A stretch of DNA of 64,000 bases from Sphaerisporangium rufum (GTDB lineage: Bacteria > Actinomycetota > Actinomycetes > Streptosporangiales > Streptosporangiaceae). The notes beneath the pieces were generated by a model. That model was not told the origin of the DNA, did not search any database, and saw only the letters and a program-made list of their open reading frames with translations. Both the position numbers and the translations under genes were made by a program. Below, piece after piece: positions 24,661 to 32,174 of the stretch. The stretch lies in contig NZ_BOOU01000036.1 of NCBI RefSeq assembly GCF_016863395.1, positions 1 to 64,000 of the forward strand. Direction: 5' to 3'. Positions within the stretch are counted from its first letter, which is position 1. Every line of letters begins with the position of its first letter.

Positions 24661-24800
24661 CCTGTTCGCCGTCGCCGCACGCCTGATCCGCGGCGGACGG
24701 CGCCTGCGCCTACGAGTGCCCGCGTCCTGGCTCTGGCCGGCCAACCGACAGCCGCCATCACCCGGCTCCAAGCGCTCCCGGCACCGACCTGACCAGCACC
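24640..24800 (+). pseudogene. Transposase C-terminal remnant (IS1380-like)
   Basis: The plus strand reads LSLFAVAARLIRGGRRLRLR then VPASWLW. In the next frame it continues TAAITRLQALPAPT and stops. The ARLIRxxRRLxLRLPASW pattern resembles the end of IS1380-type transposases. A frameshift separates the two halves, and no 5' part or terminal repeats were found. The family assignment rests on pattern memory only. Confidence 0.35.
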
Positions 24801-24952
24801 AACCGCCCCGACAATCAGAAAGGACATCCAGCGGGCCCGTGGAACCCCGCCCACCCGGCGCGACAGCCGGGCCGGCGCGCTGACCACGACTGCGAATTCA
24901 CACTCCAGCCGAATCGCTCAACCAGCCACCGGACGGACGCGAAAGGTCGAGG

Positions 24953-25465
24953 CTAGGCATCATCTGCCTCAGGTATTTGTCTCAGGGAGACCTCACGTAG
25001 AAGAGGATCTCCGGTAACACCTAGGTCGTCTCTGGCGGATTCCATCATGCGATAGCGAGACAGTCGCTTTTCGGTCGGGTCGATGATGACACCCGCAGAT
25101 CTCTTAAGATTGACATGCAAAGCGCGAGTGTAGTCGTGCGCATTCTGAGCCAGAATAGGCGAACAGAAGAGTTCGACACCCTTTTTGGCAAGCCAAAGCT
25201 GATGAAGGGCTTCTTCCGTGTTGGGCGAAACAGTCGACACGCCGGACTCGGATTGCCCGTCAAGGATCATTTCTACGCGCTGAGCTGCTTCAAGAAATGA
25301 CAAGATGGCAGATTTCCGCTCAGCGCGTTCTGCCATCCGCTTTTCATACGCTAGACGTTTGGAGTCCATACGGGTGCCTAAATATTGGCCGAGTAGCGTG
25401 CCGCATGTCCCAAGCAGCACCCCCAGCAGAGGCAGCAGAGTCGCACTCATAGTCTTCCAGTCCAT
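24953..25465 (-). CDS. Hypothetical membrane-anchored protein in the tRNA-Lys island
   Basis: A 170-residue protein starting MDWKTMSATLLPLLGVLLGT: one N-terminal membrane helix followed by a basic, charged helical region (RMDSKRLAYEKRMAERAERK) and a globular remainder. No family is recognised; similar one-helix cytoplasmic proteins occur on actinobacterial genomic islands. Base composition is clearly lower in GC than the neighbours and codon choice is relaxed, which suggests recent acquisition. The ATG at 25465 is preferred because the longer upstream frame antisense-overlaps the DUF1330 gene. Confidence 0.6.
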   Translation of the reverse strand: MDWKTMSATLLPLLGVLLGTCGTLLGQYLGTRMDSKRLAYEKRMAERAERKSAILSFLEAAQRVEMILDGQSESGVSTVSPNTEEALHQLWLAKKGVELFCSPILAQNAHDYTRALHVNLKRSAGVIIDPTEKRLSRYRMMESARDDLGVTGDPLLREVSLRQIPEADDA

Positions 25466-25565
25466 GCGCCGATGATCGCAAGAATGAGTGACACTGACGA
25501 CTTCGTCGCACCATGAAGGTATTCCGGTAAGCAGCGAACCTGTCGAAAAATGGTATCGACCTCGG

Positions 25566-25859
25566 TCAGTCGATGCCTTCGACGATGCGGAAGTCGCGCT
25601 CGACGCCGTCGGAGAGGACGGCCAGCGCCTCCTGGTAGGCCGCACTCTCGCGCGCCGCGACGGCCTGCTCGAAGCTGTCGAACTCGATCAGGACGGTGCG
25701 CTCGGCGATTCCGGCGTCATGCGCCACGACCCGACCGCCACGAGCGAAGGTCCGACCGCCCCCGGCCTTGACGGCCGGACCGGCCAGCTTGTTGTAAGCC
25801 GCCAGCTTCTCAGGGTCGGAGATGGTGCGGTAGACGCTGACCCAGTAGCCCTTGGGCAT
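25566..25859 (-). CDS. DUF1330 family protein
   Basis: A 97-residue DUF1330 protein, a ferredoxin-like fold related to stress-response AB-barrel proteins. Typical features are the start MPKGYWVSVYRTISDPEKLA, the central GGGRTFARGGR and the segment RTVLIEFDSFEQAVAA. The length is normal and the frame intact. It is a dimeric small protein with no established reaction. GC content is back to the local norm here, so it marks the right edge of the AT-richer island segment. It stands alone, with a transporter remnant upstream. Confidence 0.88.
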   Translation of the reverse strand: MPKGYWVSVYRTISDPEKLAAYNKLAGPAVKAGGGRTFARGGRVVAHDAGIAERTVLIEFDSFEQAVAARESAAYQEALAVLSDGVERDFRIVEGID

Positions 25860-25892
25860 GGAACCTCCGGTGTTGGGATGAGTGCAGCTGAC

Positions 25893-26030
25893 TTACCGAT
25901 TGGTCTCGGACGAGCGCCGGCGGGCGAGAGCGAGGCCTGCCGGCGTCGTGATCGCCATGGCGCCGATGCCGACCAGCACCGCGGCGGTGGTGTAAGCGCT
26001 CCCGTCGGGGAAGAGGCGGCCGGCGCCGCG
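25893..26030 (-). pseudogene. C-terminal end of an MFS-type transporter (remnant)
   Basis: The last 40 codons before the stop at 25893 encode a membrane helix and basic tail (AYTTAAVLVGIGAMAITTP then ALARRRSS), the usual ending of 12-14 helix drug exporters. Upstream the frame turns into polar sequence without any further helix, so only the tail survives. The call is by resemblance only. Confidence 0.3.
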
Positions 26031-26355
26031 GCGAGGATCAGCCCGCGATGGCGCTGCGCGTTCACAACCCCCCTTATCGTCGAAGTGACGACACTCCCAT
26101 GATGGCACATCATGGCGATGGAACATATGTGACGAATGCCACGGGAGTACGGCGCCGCGGACGACATGGCCTCAGCCATCCCAGAGCGCCCGACATCGTT
26201 CGCCGGCCTGGACCTCACCTGCGCGCAGCGCTACGGACGACCCCGCCCACGCCAGGTCTGGCTTCTTTCATTCGAAAGGATCGACGGAAACCGGCATCCT
26301 CTTTATGGTTCGATCAGAGCAAGGCGCCGACCACACTTCATGCGACACTTGCCGC
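26031..26355. other. Gene-free stretch before the class IV aminotransferase gene
   Basis: About 325 bp without a credible gene on either strand. Several short frames are open, but none has a start signal or recognisable protein. The palindromic CATGATGGCACATCATG lies at about 26097-26113. The promoter of the downstream gene should be near its right end. Confidence 0.4.
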
Positions 26356-27135
26356 GTGGCGGAACTCAATGGTTCACCGGTTGCTCCGGATGCCCTGCAA
26401 GCACTAGGGCTACTGAATTATGGGCACTTCACCTCCATGCGTGTTGATGGCCGAGCCGTGCGCGGCCTTTCGCACCATCTCGACCGGCTCGCCCACGATT
26501 GCCGCGTGTTGTTCGATGTCGATTTGGACCGGGAACGTGTGCGGCATTACATCAGGAAAGCCATCGCCGACATGAGCGGGGTCTTCGTCGTACGGGTCAC
26601 CGTGTTCGACCCGGGCATGGAACTGAGCCACCCGAGCGAAGCGGCCGCTCCCGCCGTGCTGGTCACCACCCGGGGAGCCGGCCAGTGGCCGCCGTCCCCC
26701 ATGCGCGTGCAGACCGTCACCTACAGCCGCGAACTGCCCGAGGTCAAACACGTCGGCCTGTTCGGCGCCGTACTCAGCCGCCGAAACGCCCAGTTCAACG
26801 GCTACGACGACGCCCTCTTCGTCGACTCCGCGTCGTTCGTCGCCGAAGGCGCCACCTGGAACGTCGGATTCTTCGACGGCGAGCGCGTCGTGTGGCCCAG
26901 CGCCCCGGTGCTGACCGGCGTCACCATGCGCCTGATCAAGCAGGTGTACGACGACACGATGACCATCCCGGTCGCCATGAAGGATCTGCCCCACATGCAC
27001 GCCGCTTTCGCCACCAATACCGCCATCGGTGTCCGCCCCATCCGCGCGATCGACGACCTTGAGCTACCCGGCGAACACCCGATATTCGACACACTGCGCA
27101 AGCAATACGAGGAGATACCCGCCGAGCATCTTTGA
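26356..27135 (+). CDS. Aminotransferase class IV family protein
   Basis: A 259-residue PLP-dependent fold-type IV protein, the family of branched-chain aminotransferases, D-amino-acid aminotransferase and aminodeoxychorismate lyase. Marks include NYGHFTSMRVDG near the N-terminus, the probable PLP-binding Lys131 in ELPEVKHVG, and FVAEGATWNVGFFDGERVVW. The GTG at 26356 starts the conserved AELNGSPV segment; an ATG at 26305 would add 17 unconserved residues. No ribosome site is visible, and GACACT seven bases upstream may be a leaderless -10. The reaction cannot be set within the family. Confidence 0.82.
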   Translation: MAELNGSPVAPDALQALGLLNYGHFTSMRVDGRAVRGLSHHLDRLAHDCRVLFDVDLDRERVRHYIRKAIADMSGVFVVRVTVFDPGMELSHPSEAAAPAVLVTTRGAGQWPPSPMRVQTVTYSRELPEVKHVGLFGAVLSRRNAQFNGYDDALFVDSASFVAEGATWNVGFFDGERVVWPSAPVLTGVTMRLIKQVYDDTMTIPVAMKDLPHMHAAFATNTAIGVRPIRAIDDLELPGEHPIFDTLRKQYEEIPAEHL

Positions 27136-27218
27136 CCCGATCAGGCTTACGCCTTCACACGGCAAGGCCGGTGATCGGCGGCTCTCTCGTCATGCCGGCA
27201 TGGTGCCGCCTTCCGGCA

Positions 27219-27230
27219 GGTACTTGTACC
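27219..27230. promoter_or_regulatory. Short palindromes upstream of the RTX gene
   Basis: GGTAC-TT-GTACC at 27219-27230, and the perfect palindrome ATGCCGGCAT at 27192-27201, lie in the 195-bp gap before the RTX gene. They could be operators or chance; no regulator is adjacent. Confidence 0.25.
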
Positions 27231-27330
27231 GGTGCCGGACGTGCATTTCAGCACAGACCGGAGGGGGGGCGAGACGCTTTCCTTGGGGTATCGGCCCGAC
27301 GGGGGCCGGGTCACCGAATCGAAGGACTGA

Positions 27331-27840
27331 ATGAGAATGCGTCGTCACATCGCCGCCCTCGCCCTCACCATCGCCGGGGCAGCCGGCATGGTGTCGCTGT
27401 CGGCTCCTGCCCAGGCGGTTTCGCCGATCACCGTGACCGTGAGCCTAGGTGGCCTGTCGGTCACCGGCACGACCGGATCCGACCTGATCACCCTGGCCGA
27501 AGGCACGGGCGGCGCCATCAAGGTGACCGGGGTGGGCGTCACCTCCAGTGACACCGACTGCCAGCCGATCTCCGGCGGGGTCAGTTGCAAGAACGCCAGC
27601 ACGATCACGGTGAACATGCGCCAGGGTGACGACATCGTCAACAACGACACCGTCAACCGGTTCGCCGAGATCTTCGGTTCGGCCGGGAACGACACCCTCT
27701 GGGGCGGCAGCGGCCGCGACGTCCTCGTCGGCGGCAGCGGCAACGACTTCCTGAACGGTCGTAGCGGAAACGACACGACCGACGGCGGCGCCGACATCGA
27801 CACCTGCACCGGCGAGACCGAGGAGAACTGCGAGCTCTGA
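27331..27840 (+). CDS. Small secreted RTX (hemolysin-type calcium-binding) protein
   Basis: A 169-residue exported protein. The signal peptide MRMRRHIAALALTIAGAAGM ends near AQA (residue 29). The C-terminal half holds nonapeptide calcium repeats of GGxGxDxL type: GSAGNDTLW, GGSGRDVLV, GGSGNDFLN and GRSGNDTTD. These form a short beta-roll that folds on calcium outside the cell. A Cys pair (DTCTGETEENCEL) closes the protein. It is much shorter than RTX toxins and has no effector domain, so a structural or adhesive role is likely. A terminator follows. Confidence 0.82.
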   Translation: MRMRRHIAALALTIAGAAGMVSLSAPAQAVSPITVTVSLGGLSVTGTTGSDLITLAEGTGGAIKVTGVGVTSSDTDCQPISGGVSCKNASTITVNMRQGDDIVNNDTVNRFAEIFGSAGNDTLWGGSGRDVLVGGSGNDFLNGRSGNDTTDGGADIDTCTGETEENCEL

Positions 27841-28226
27841 GCGATCGGCCACCTGGTGGCGGCCGGGCGTCCGATGGGACGCCCGGCCGTTCGCGTCCAG
27901 CCGACGCACGTGCGGCCGAAAATCCCGTTCCAGGGCAGCAGCAGGAGGGCGGCACACAGGATGACGGTCGCCCCTACCGCGACGTGACCCAGCGTTCCGC
28001 TACGGTGACGCATGATCCGGGCGATCCACCACCCGGTGAAGATGACGGCCAGGATGAACGCGACACCCATGATCATCTGCTCGAGGATCCGGTCGTAGTA
28101 CTCTGGCCATAGCAGATAGCGTCCGGGCACGACCACGAGCCAGCCGGCCGCGCTTGTCGCGGCCAGTACGTAAGTGCGCTTCTTGATAACGCCTACGGCT
28201 CTCGGCGAGCGTCCGAGCCTACGCAT
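27345..28226 (-). CDS. Membrane protein frame with C-terminus antisense to the RTX gene
   Basis: The first 110 codons (28226 to about 27897) look real: three membrane segments (TYVLAATSAAGWLVVVPG, MGVAFILAVIFTGWWIARIM and VGATVILCAALLLLPWNG). The open frame then runs on through the RTX terminator and fully antisense to the RTX gene to 27345, where its composition is that of a shadow. The true gene probably lost its stop by a frameshift near 27890, or it is a decaying copy. Treat only the first part as protein-like. No family is recognised. Confidence 0.35.
   Translation of the reverse strand: MRRLGRSPRAVGVIKKRTYVLAATSAAGWLVVVPGRYLLWPEYYDRILEQMIMGVAFILAVIFTGWWIARIMRHRSGTLGHVAVGATVILCAALLLLPWNGIFGRTCVGWTRTAGRPIGRPAATRWPIAQSSQFSSVSPVQVSMSAPPSVVSFPLRPFRKSLPLPPTRTSRPLPPQRVSFPAEPKISANRLTVSLLTMSSPWRMFTVIVLAFLQLTPPEIGWQSVSLEVTPTPVTLMAPPVPSARVIRSDPVVPVTDRPPRLTVTVIGETAWAGADSDTMPAAPAMVRARAAM
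27861..27888 (+). terminator. Terminator of the RTX gene
   Basis: Perfect 12-bp inverted repeat GGCCGGGCGTCC/GGACGCCCGGCC with loop GATG, 20 bases after the stop at 27840. It has no T-tract. Confidence 0.75.
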
Positions 28227-28315
28227 GCGGTATCGGTGTGTTGCTCCGTTCCGCTATTTCCGGATGCCTCGCAGCGCCCTGCCGATTAGGTTGGTGGTTC
28301 ACGAGGGGAGGCGAC

Positions 28316-28681
28316 ATGCCGGATGAGTTGACCACCTTGTGGCGGCCGACCGGGCCAGAGGAGTTGGAGTTGGTAAGGCAATCGGGTTGGCGGGCCTGGC
28401 CGCCGCGGTTGCCCGAGCAGCCGATCTTCTACCCGGTGCTCAACGAGGACTACGCCGTCCGGATCGCCCGTGATTGGAACGCCCCCCATTCCGGGGTGGG
28501 CTATGTGACCCGCTTCCAGGTGCGAAGCGACTTCCTGACCCGGTACCCGATCCAGCAGGCCGGCGGTGAGACGATTCTTGAACTCTGGGTGCCCGCCGAA
28601 GACCTGGATGAGTTCAACGCCCATATCGTCGGCGCCATCGAAGTGGTGCGTGAGTTCCGACACGACCAGGAAAAGGAATAA
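28316..28681 (+). CDS. Conserved protein usually annotated ADP-ribosylation/crystallin J1
   Basis: A 121-residue protein. TLWRPTGPEELELVRQSGWR, then WPPRLPEQPIFYPVLNEDYA, then GVGYVTRFQVR are the conserved blocks of a small family commonly labelled ADP-ribosylation/crystallin J1. That label is historic and I see no catalytic ADP-ribosylglycohydrolase motif. GAGGGGAGG lies just before the ATG at 28316. The gene is monocistronic. Length and conservation indicate an intact gene of unknown biochemical function. Confidence 0.75.
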   Translation: MPDELTTLWRPTGPEELELVRQSGWRAWPPRLPEQPIFYPVLNEDYAVRIARDWNAPHSGVGYVTRFQVRSDFLTRYPIQQAGGETILELWVPAEDLDEFNAHIVGAIEVVREFRHDQEKE

Positions 28682-28764
28682 GGCGGCAGCGGCCCGATGC
28701 GCGAGTGTGATGCCGAAAATAGATTATCGGTCGACCTTTCCCGCCAAAGTCGCGCATCCTCCAC

Positions 28765-29361
28765 TCAGGATTGGCAGGTGGCCGGATCCCGGCCCTGTCG
28801 GTCGAATTCCTGACGTGTGATCACGGTGTCGCGCTGATGGCCGGCACTCACGTCGTATCGCTGGACCAGCACCGACCCGGGCGTCAATTTCGCCACGCTT
28901 TCGGCGGAGAAACTGACGTGCTCGGTGGTCCACTGGTCGTAACCCTTCCCCTGGTATCCGAAGGCGGTGTAGAGCACTCCGGGACGCAGTGCGAAAGGTT
29001 TCGGTTTCACCGTCCAACCGTCACGGGGAGCGTCCAGCGGTACGGATGCGCTCTTTCCGTCGAGTGGCGGGGCGATGAAGGTGACGTCGTCCGCGACCGT
29101 CGCAGTCGATGAAGGACCAGGCCAGGTGGCCAACGCACCCGAGGAGTCCTCGTAATGTGAGACGTTCACACTCTCGGGCGCCGCTTCCCCGCACCAGGCC
29201 AGCACGATGACCGAGCGTCCTTGGGCATTAACGCTCACTCCGGCCATCCCGGCCGTGACAGGCTGCAACTCGTGGTACTCGCGATCCCGACCGTAATCAG
29301 CATCACTGCAAATGTGCGCCGCATATGGACACGTTAAGTAAGAGCCGACGGCCGTGACCAC
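28765..29361 (-). CDS. Secreted or surface hypothetical protein
   Basis: About 198 residues with no recognised family. The reading begins VVTAVGSYLTCPYAAHICSD, a short hydrophobic start that could be a truncated signal. A beta-rich extracytoplasmic-type domain follows (SVIVLAWCGEAAPESVNVSH, FALRPGVLYTAFGY) and then Asp/Arg-rich C-terminal residues. The frame opens at 29478, but the upstream part looks non-coding; the GTG at 29361 is a compromise. The lack of a full signal peptide suggests either a misplaced start or 5' erosion. Confidence 0.45.
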   Translation of the reverse strand: MVTAVGSYLTCPYAAHICSDADYGRDREYHELQPVTAGMAGVSVNAQGRSVIVLAWCGEAAPESVNVSHYEDSSGALATWPGPSSTATVADDVTFIAPPLDGKSASVPLDAPRDGWTVKPKPFALRPGVLYTAFGYQGKGYDQWTTEHVSFSAESVAKLTPGSVLVQRYDVSAGHQRDTVITRQEFDRQGRDPATCQS

Positions 29362-29551
29362 CGGATGTGATCCGATCGCTCTTGAACTGTGATAGGGCCG
29401 TGTGAATATCGGTCGCACATTCAACCTCTGAAGGCAGCGAACACGATGACCGCCCATCGCCTCAGGCACGTGATCCAAGACCGACGCTGACGTCGCAGCT
29501 CCCCGGGCCGCACGATTCCGCGCTGCCGATGGCCGGCGCGCGGGTCGACCG

Positions 29552-30301
29552 TCATTCCGGGCCGACGGTCCTGCGTTCGATGAAAGCGGCGACGCCGTCC
29601 AGGTAGAGGCCCAGCCCGAACGCCCCGTCGGCCTCCTCGTCGTACCCGACGTCGCCCTCGAACACGCCGGCGGCGATCACCTTGTTGAGCGCGGGGTAAC
29701 GGTGCGCGTCCGCCACCCGGGTGAGCGCCCGGCCGTACTGGCCGCCGAAGGCCTCGGGGTTCTCCGCGTAGCCCGCGGACAGTTCGATGCCCAGCCGGAG
29801 CCGCCCGTGCAGGAACGTGATCAGGCCCATCACGACGCCGACCTTGTCGCCTTCGTCGAGGCCGGTGTCACCCAGCGCGCGGAGCGCACGGTCGAACCAC
29901 CAAAGGTTGTTGGGTCCCACCGGCGGCCCGCTGATCGGGATCTGCGCGGTCCACGGGTGCCGTCGCAGGCCGGCCAGCAGGCCCTGTGTCCACAGGGTCA
30001 GGGCGGTCCGCCAGTCCAGGCCGTCCGGTAGGTCCGGTCGTTCGGCCATGGCCTCGTCCGACATCAGCAGGAGCAACTCGTCCTTGCTCTTCACGTAGCG
30101 GTACAGGGCCATCGTGGAGTTCCCGAGCCGGGCGGCGACCTTGGCCATCGAAACCGCGGCCAGCCCTTCCGCGTCCGCCACCTCGACCGCGGCCCGGGCG
30201 ATGTCGGCGACGGTGAGGGACGGCTTGCGGCCGCGCCGCACGGTCTCGCGCAGCCCCCAGAGCAGGGCCACCTGGCCGGGCAGTTCGGTCTCGTCGGTCA
30301 T
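29552..30301 (-). CDS. TetR family regulator of the adjacent ABC exporter
   Basis: A 249-residue TetR protein of the longer TetR_C type. The HTH is displaced to about residues 28-75 (SLTVADIARAAVEVADAEGL then NSTMALYRYVKSKDELLLLM). The C-terminal domain contains the Trp-rich WTAQIPISGPPVGPNNLWWF block seen in regulators of drug exporters. The ATG at 30301 has a weak AAAGAGA upstream. It is divergent from drrA-like and drrB-like genes, with two 15-bp operators between them, so repression of the exporter relieved by its substrate is a reasonable inference. Confidence 0.87.
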   Translation of the reverse strand: MTDETELPGQVALLWGLRETVRRGRKPSLTVADIARAAVEVADAEGLAAVSMAKVAARLGNSTMALYRYVKSKDELLLLMSDEAMAERPDLPDGLDWRTALTLWTQGLLAGLRRHPWTAQIPISGPPVGPNNLWWFDRALRALGDTGLDEGDKVGVVMGLITFLHGRLRLGIELSAGYAENPEAFGGQYGRALTRVADAHRYPALNKVIAAGVFEGDVGYDEEADGAFGLGLYLDGVAAFIERRTVGPE

Positions 30302-30358
30302 CCGGTCTCTTTCATCGCGAGCACGGCCACAGTCTAGGAACAAACCTTGCACCCCGAT

Positions 30359-30394
30359 GCGTATGGGCTACGCTATTTGGCGTAGTTCATACGC
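30359..30394. promoter_or_regulatory. Double TetR operator in front of the DrrAB-type exporter
   Basis: Two 15-bp palindromes GCGTA-N5-TACGC at 30359-30373 and 30380-30394, spaced 21 bp centre to centre (two helical turns). The whole block is itself a 36-bp dyad. This arrangement fits cooperative binding of two TetR dimers on one DNA face. Confidence 0.75.
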
Positions 30395-30423
30395 AATAAT
30401 GTGGCCACCGCGAAGGAGCGAGG

Positions 30424-31353
30424 ATGATCGTCGAGGTGAGCGGCCTGCACAAGGCCTTCGGATCCACCAAGGTGCTGGACGGAGTGGACCTGCACGTCGC
30501 GGAGGGTACGGTCACCGCGCTGCTGGGCCCGAACGGCGCCGGGAAGACCACCACCATCCGCGTGCTGACCACGCTGCTGCGACCCGACCTCGGCAGCGTG
30601 CGGATCGCCGGCTACGACGTCGTACGCGAGGCGACCCGGGTACGCGGCGTGATCAGTTTGACCGGCCAGTACGTGGCGCTGGACGACCAGCAGACCGGCC
30701 GGGAGAACCTGGTCATGATCGGACGGCTCATGCACCTGGGCCGAGCCGCCGCCCGCCGCCGTGCCGCCGGCCTCCTGGAACGGTTCGGCCTGGTGGACGC
30801 CATGGACAGGCGGGTGAAGACGTACTCCGGCGGCATGCGCCGCCGGCTGGACCTGGCGATGGGCCTGGTCTCTCAACCGAGGGTGATCTTCCTGGACGAG
30901 CCGACCACCGGACTCGACCCGGCCAGCCGGACCACGATGTGGGACGCCGTCCGGGACTTGGTCTCGTCGGGGACGACGATCGTGCTCACCACGCAGTACC
31001 TGGAGGAGGCGGACCGGCTGGCCGACCGGATCGTGCTGATCAACCAGGGCAAGGTCACCGCGTCCGGCACGGCTGACGCACTGAAGTCCCAGGTGGGTGG
31101 AAGCCGGCTCGACCTGCGGTTCACCGGGGCGGCCGACCTGGCGCGGGCCGCCGCACTGTTCGGCGTGCCGCACGGCACCGACCCGCTCGTCCTGAGCGTC
31201 CCGTCCGACGGCAGCGCGGCACACCTGCACCGGGTGCTGGACGACCTTCGGCTCGCGGACGTGCCGGTGGCCGAGGTGTCGGCACACCGGCCCACGCTGG
31301 ACGACGTGTTCCTCTCCCTGACCGCCACCGGCCGGACCGCGATCCCGGCCTGA
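30424..31353 (+). CDS. ABC transporter ATP-binding protein, DrrA type
   Basis: A 309-residue nucleotide-binding subunit of an ABC-2 type exporter. Walker A GPNGAGKTTT is at about residues 36-45. The Q-loop region LTGQYVALDD, signature YSGGMRRRLDLA, Walker B VIFLDEPTTGLD and an H-loop position with Gln (TTQYLEEA, a variant common in DrrA) follow. The C-terminal extension with HRPTLDDVFLSLTA is typical of daunorubicin-resistance ATPases. GAAGGAG precedes the ATG. It forms an operon with the permease 24 bp downstream and is controlled by the divergent TetR. Confidence 0.93.
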   Translation: MIVEVSGLHKAFGSTKVLDGVDLHVAEGTVTALLGPNGAGKTTTIRVLTTLLRPDLGSVRIAGYDVVREATRVRGVISLTGQYVALDDQQTGRENLVMIGRLMHLGRAAARRRAAGLLERFGLVDAMDRRVKTYSGGMRRRLDLAMGLVSQPRVIFLDEPTTGLDPASRTTMWDAVRDLVSSGTTIVLTTQYLEEADRLADRIVLINQGKVTASGTADALKSQVGGSRLDLRFTGAADLARAAALFGVPHGTDPLVLSVPSDGSAAHLHRVLDDLRLADVPVAEVSAHRPTLDDVFLSLTATGRTAIPA

Positions 31354-31377
31354 GCCGGCTCTCCGAAGGAGCATGAG

Positions 31378-32163
31378 ATGACCACCACCGCCGTGCACGG
31401 CGGCGCCCGTAACGCCGTGAGCGACTCCCTGACCATGATCGGCCGCAGCGTCCGGCTCGGCCGCCGCAACGCCGACACGCTGGTCATGTCGATCGTCCTG
31501 CCGCTGCTGATGATGTCGTTGTTCGTCTACGTCTTCGGCGGGGCCATCGACACCGGCACCCGGTACATCAACTACGTGGTGCCCGGCATCATCCTGCTGT
31601 GCACCGGTTACGGCGCCGCGTCCACCGCGATGTCCGTCGCGCACGACATGACCAGCGGCATGATCGATCGGCTGCGCTCGCTGCCGATCCGCAGCTCGGC
31701 CGTCCTCACCGGCCACGTCACCGCCAGCGTCGCCCGGAACCTGCTGTCCACCACCGTCGTCGTCGGGGCGGCCGTCGCGATGGGCTTCCGCCCCAATGCG
31801 ACGATCACGGACTGGATGCAGGCGGCCGGCCTGCTGCTGCTCTACGTACTCGCGCTGTCCTGGCTGGCGGCCGGGCTCGGCGTGATCGCCAAGTCGGTGG
31901 AGTCGGCGAGCACGCTGAGCTTCCTCATGCTGTTCCTGCCCTACCTCAGCAGCGCGTTCGTGCCGACCGACACCATGCCGTCGTTCCTGCGCGCGGTGAG
32001 CGACAACCAGCCGATCACCCCGGTGATCGAGACGGTCCGGGGCCTGCTGACCGGGACGCCGACCGGCGGCACCGGCCGGATCGCGCTCGCCTGGTGCGTC
32101 GGCCTGCTCGTCTGCTCCTTCACCTCGGCCGCCTGGCTGTATCGCCGCCGGACCCGGCGTTGA
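31378..32163 (+). CDS. ABC-2 type permease, DrrB type
   Basis: A 261-residue membrane subunit with six predicted helices. It contains the ABC-2 permease pattern of drug exporters: LPLLMMSLFVYVFGGAI, the amphipathic SGMIDRLRSLPIRSSAVLTG loop and FVPTDTMPSFLRAVSDNQPI near the end. It pairs with the ATPase encoded immediately upstream to form an exporter, probably for a hydrophobic drug. A purine-rich site (GAAGGAGC) precedes the ATG. The 3' end faces the next permease gene with only 11 bp between. Confidence 0.92.
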   Translation: MTTTAVHGGARNAVSDSLTMIGRSVRLGRRNADTLVMSIVLPLLMMSLFVYVFGGAIDTGTRYINYVVPGIILLCTGYGAASTAMSVAHDMTSGMIDRLRSLPIRSSAVLTGHVTASVARNLLSTTVVVGAAVAMGFRPNATITDWMQAAGLLLLYVLALSWLAAGLGVIAKSVESASTLSFLMLFLPYLSSAFVPTDTMPSFLRAVSDNQPITPVIETVRGLLTGTPTGGTGRIALAWCVGLLVCSFTSAAWLYRRRTRR

Positions 32164-32174
32164 GCGCCGGCGAC

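Larger units (their letters stand above)
24340..24952. mobile_element. Decayed mobile-element junk downstream of tRNA-Lys
   Basis: About 600 bp holding the tRNA-Lys terminator, the integrase tail and a transposase tail in opposite orientation. No intact gene is present. No copy of the tRNA 3' end was found further right, so the far junction of the former element is not visible. Confidence 0.5.

Noticed and set aside
24337-26300. attR duplicate of the tRNA-Lys 3' end
   Set aside because: I looked for a second copy of the GGTTCGAGTCCCTGGCGG segment to the right and did not see one. The far end of the former element is therefore not placed.
26136-26447. 103-codon plus-strand frame overlapping the aminotransferase start
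   Set aside because: It has no ribosome site and no recognisable protein, and it runs out of frame into the conserved N-terminus of the aminotransferase.
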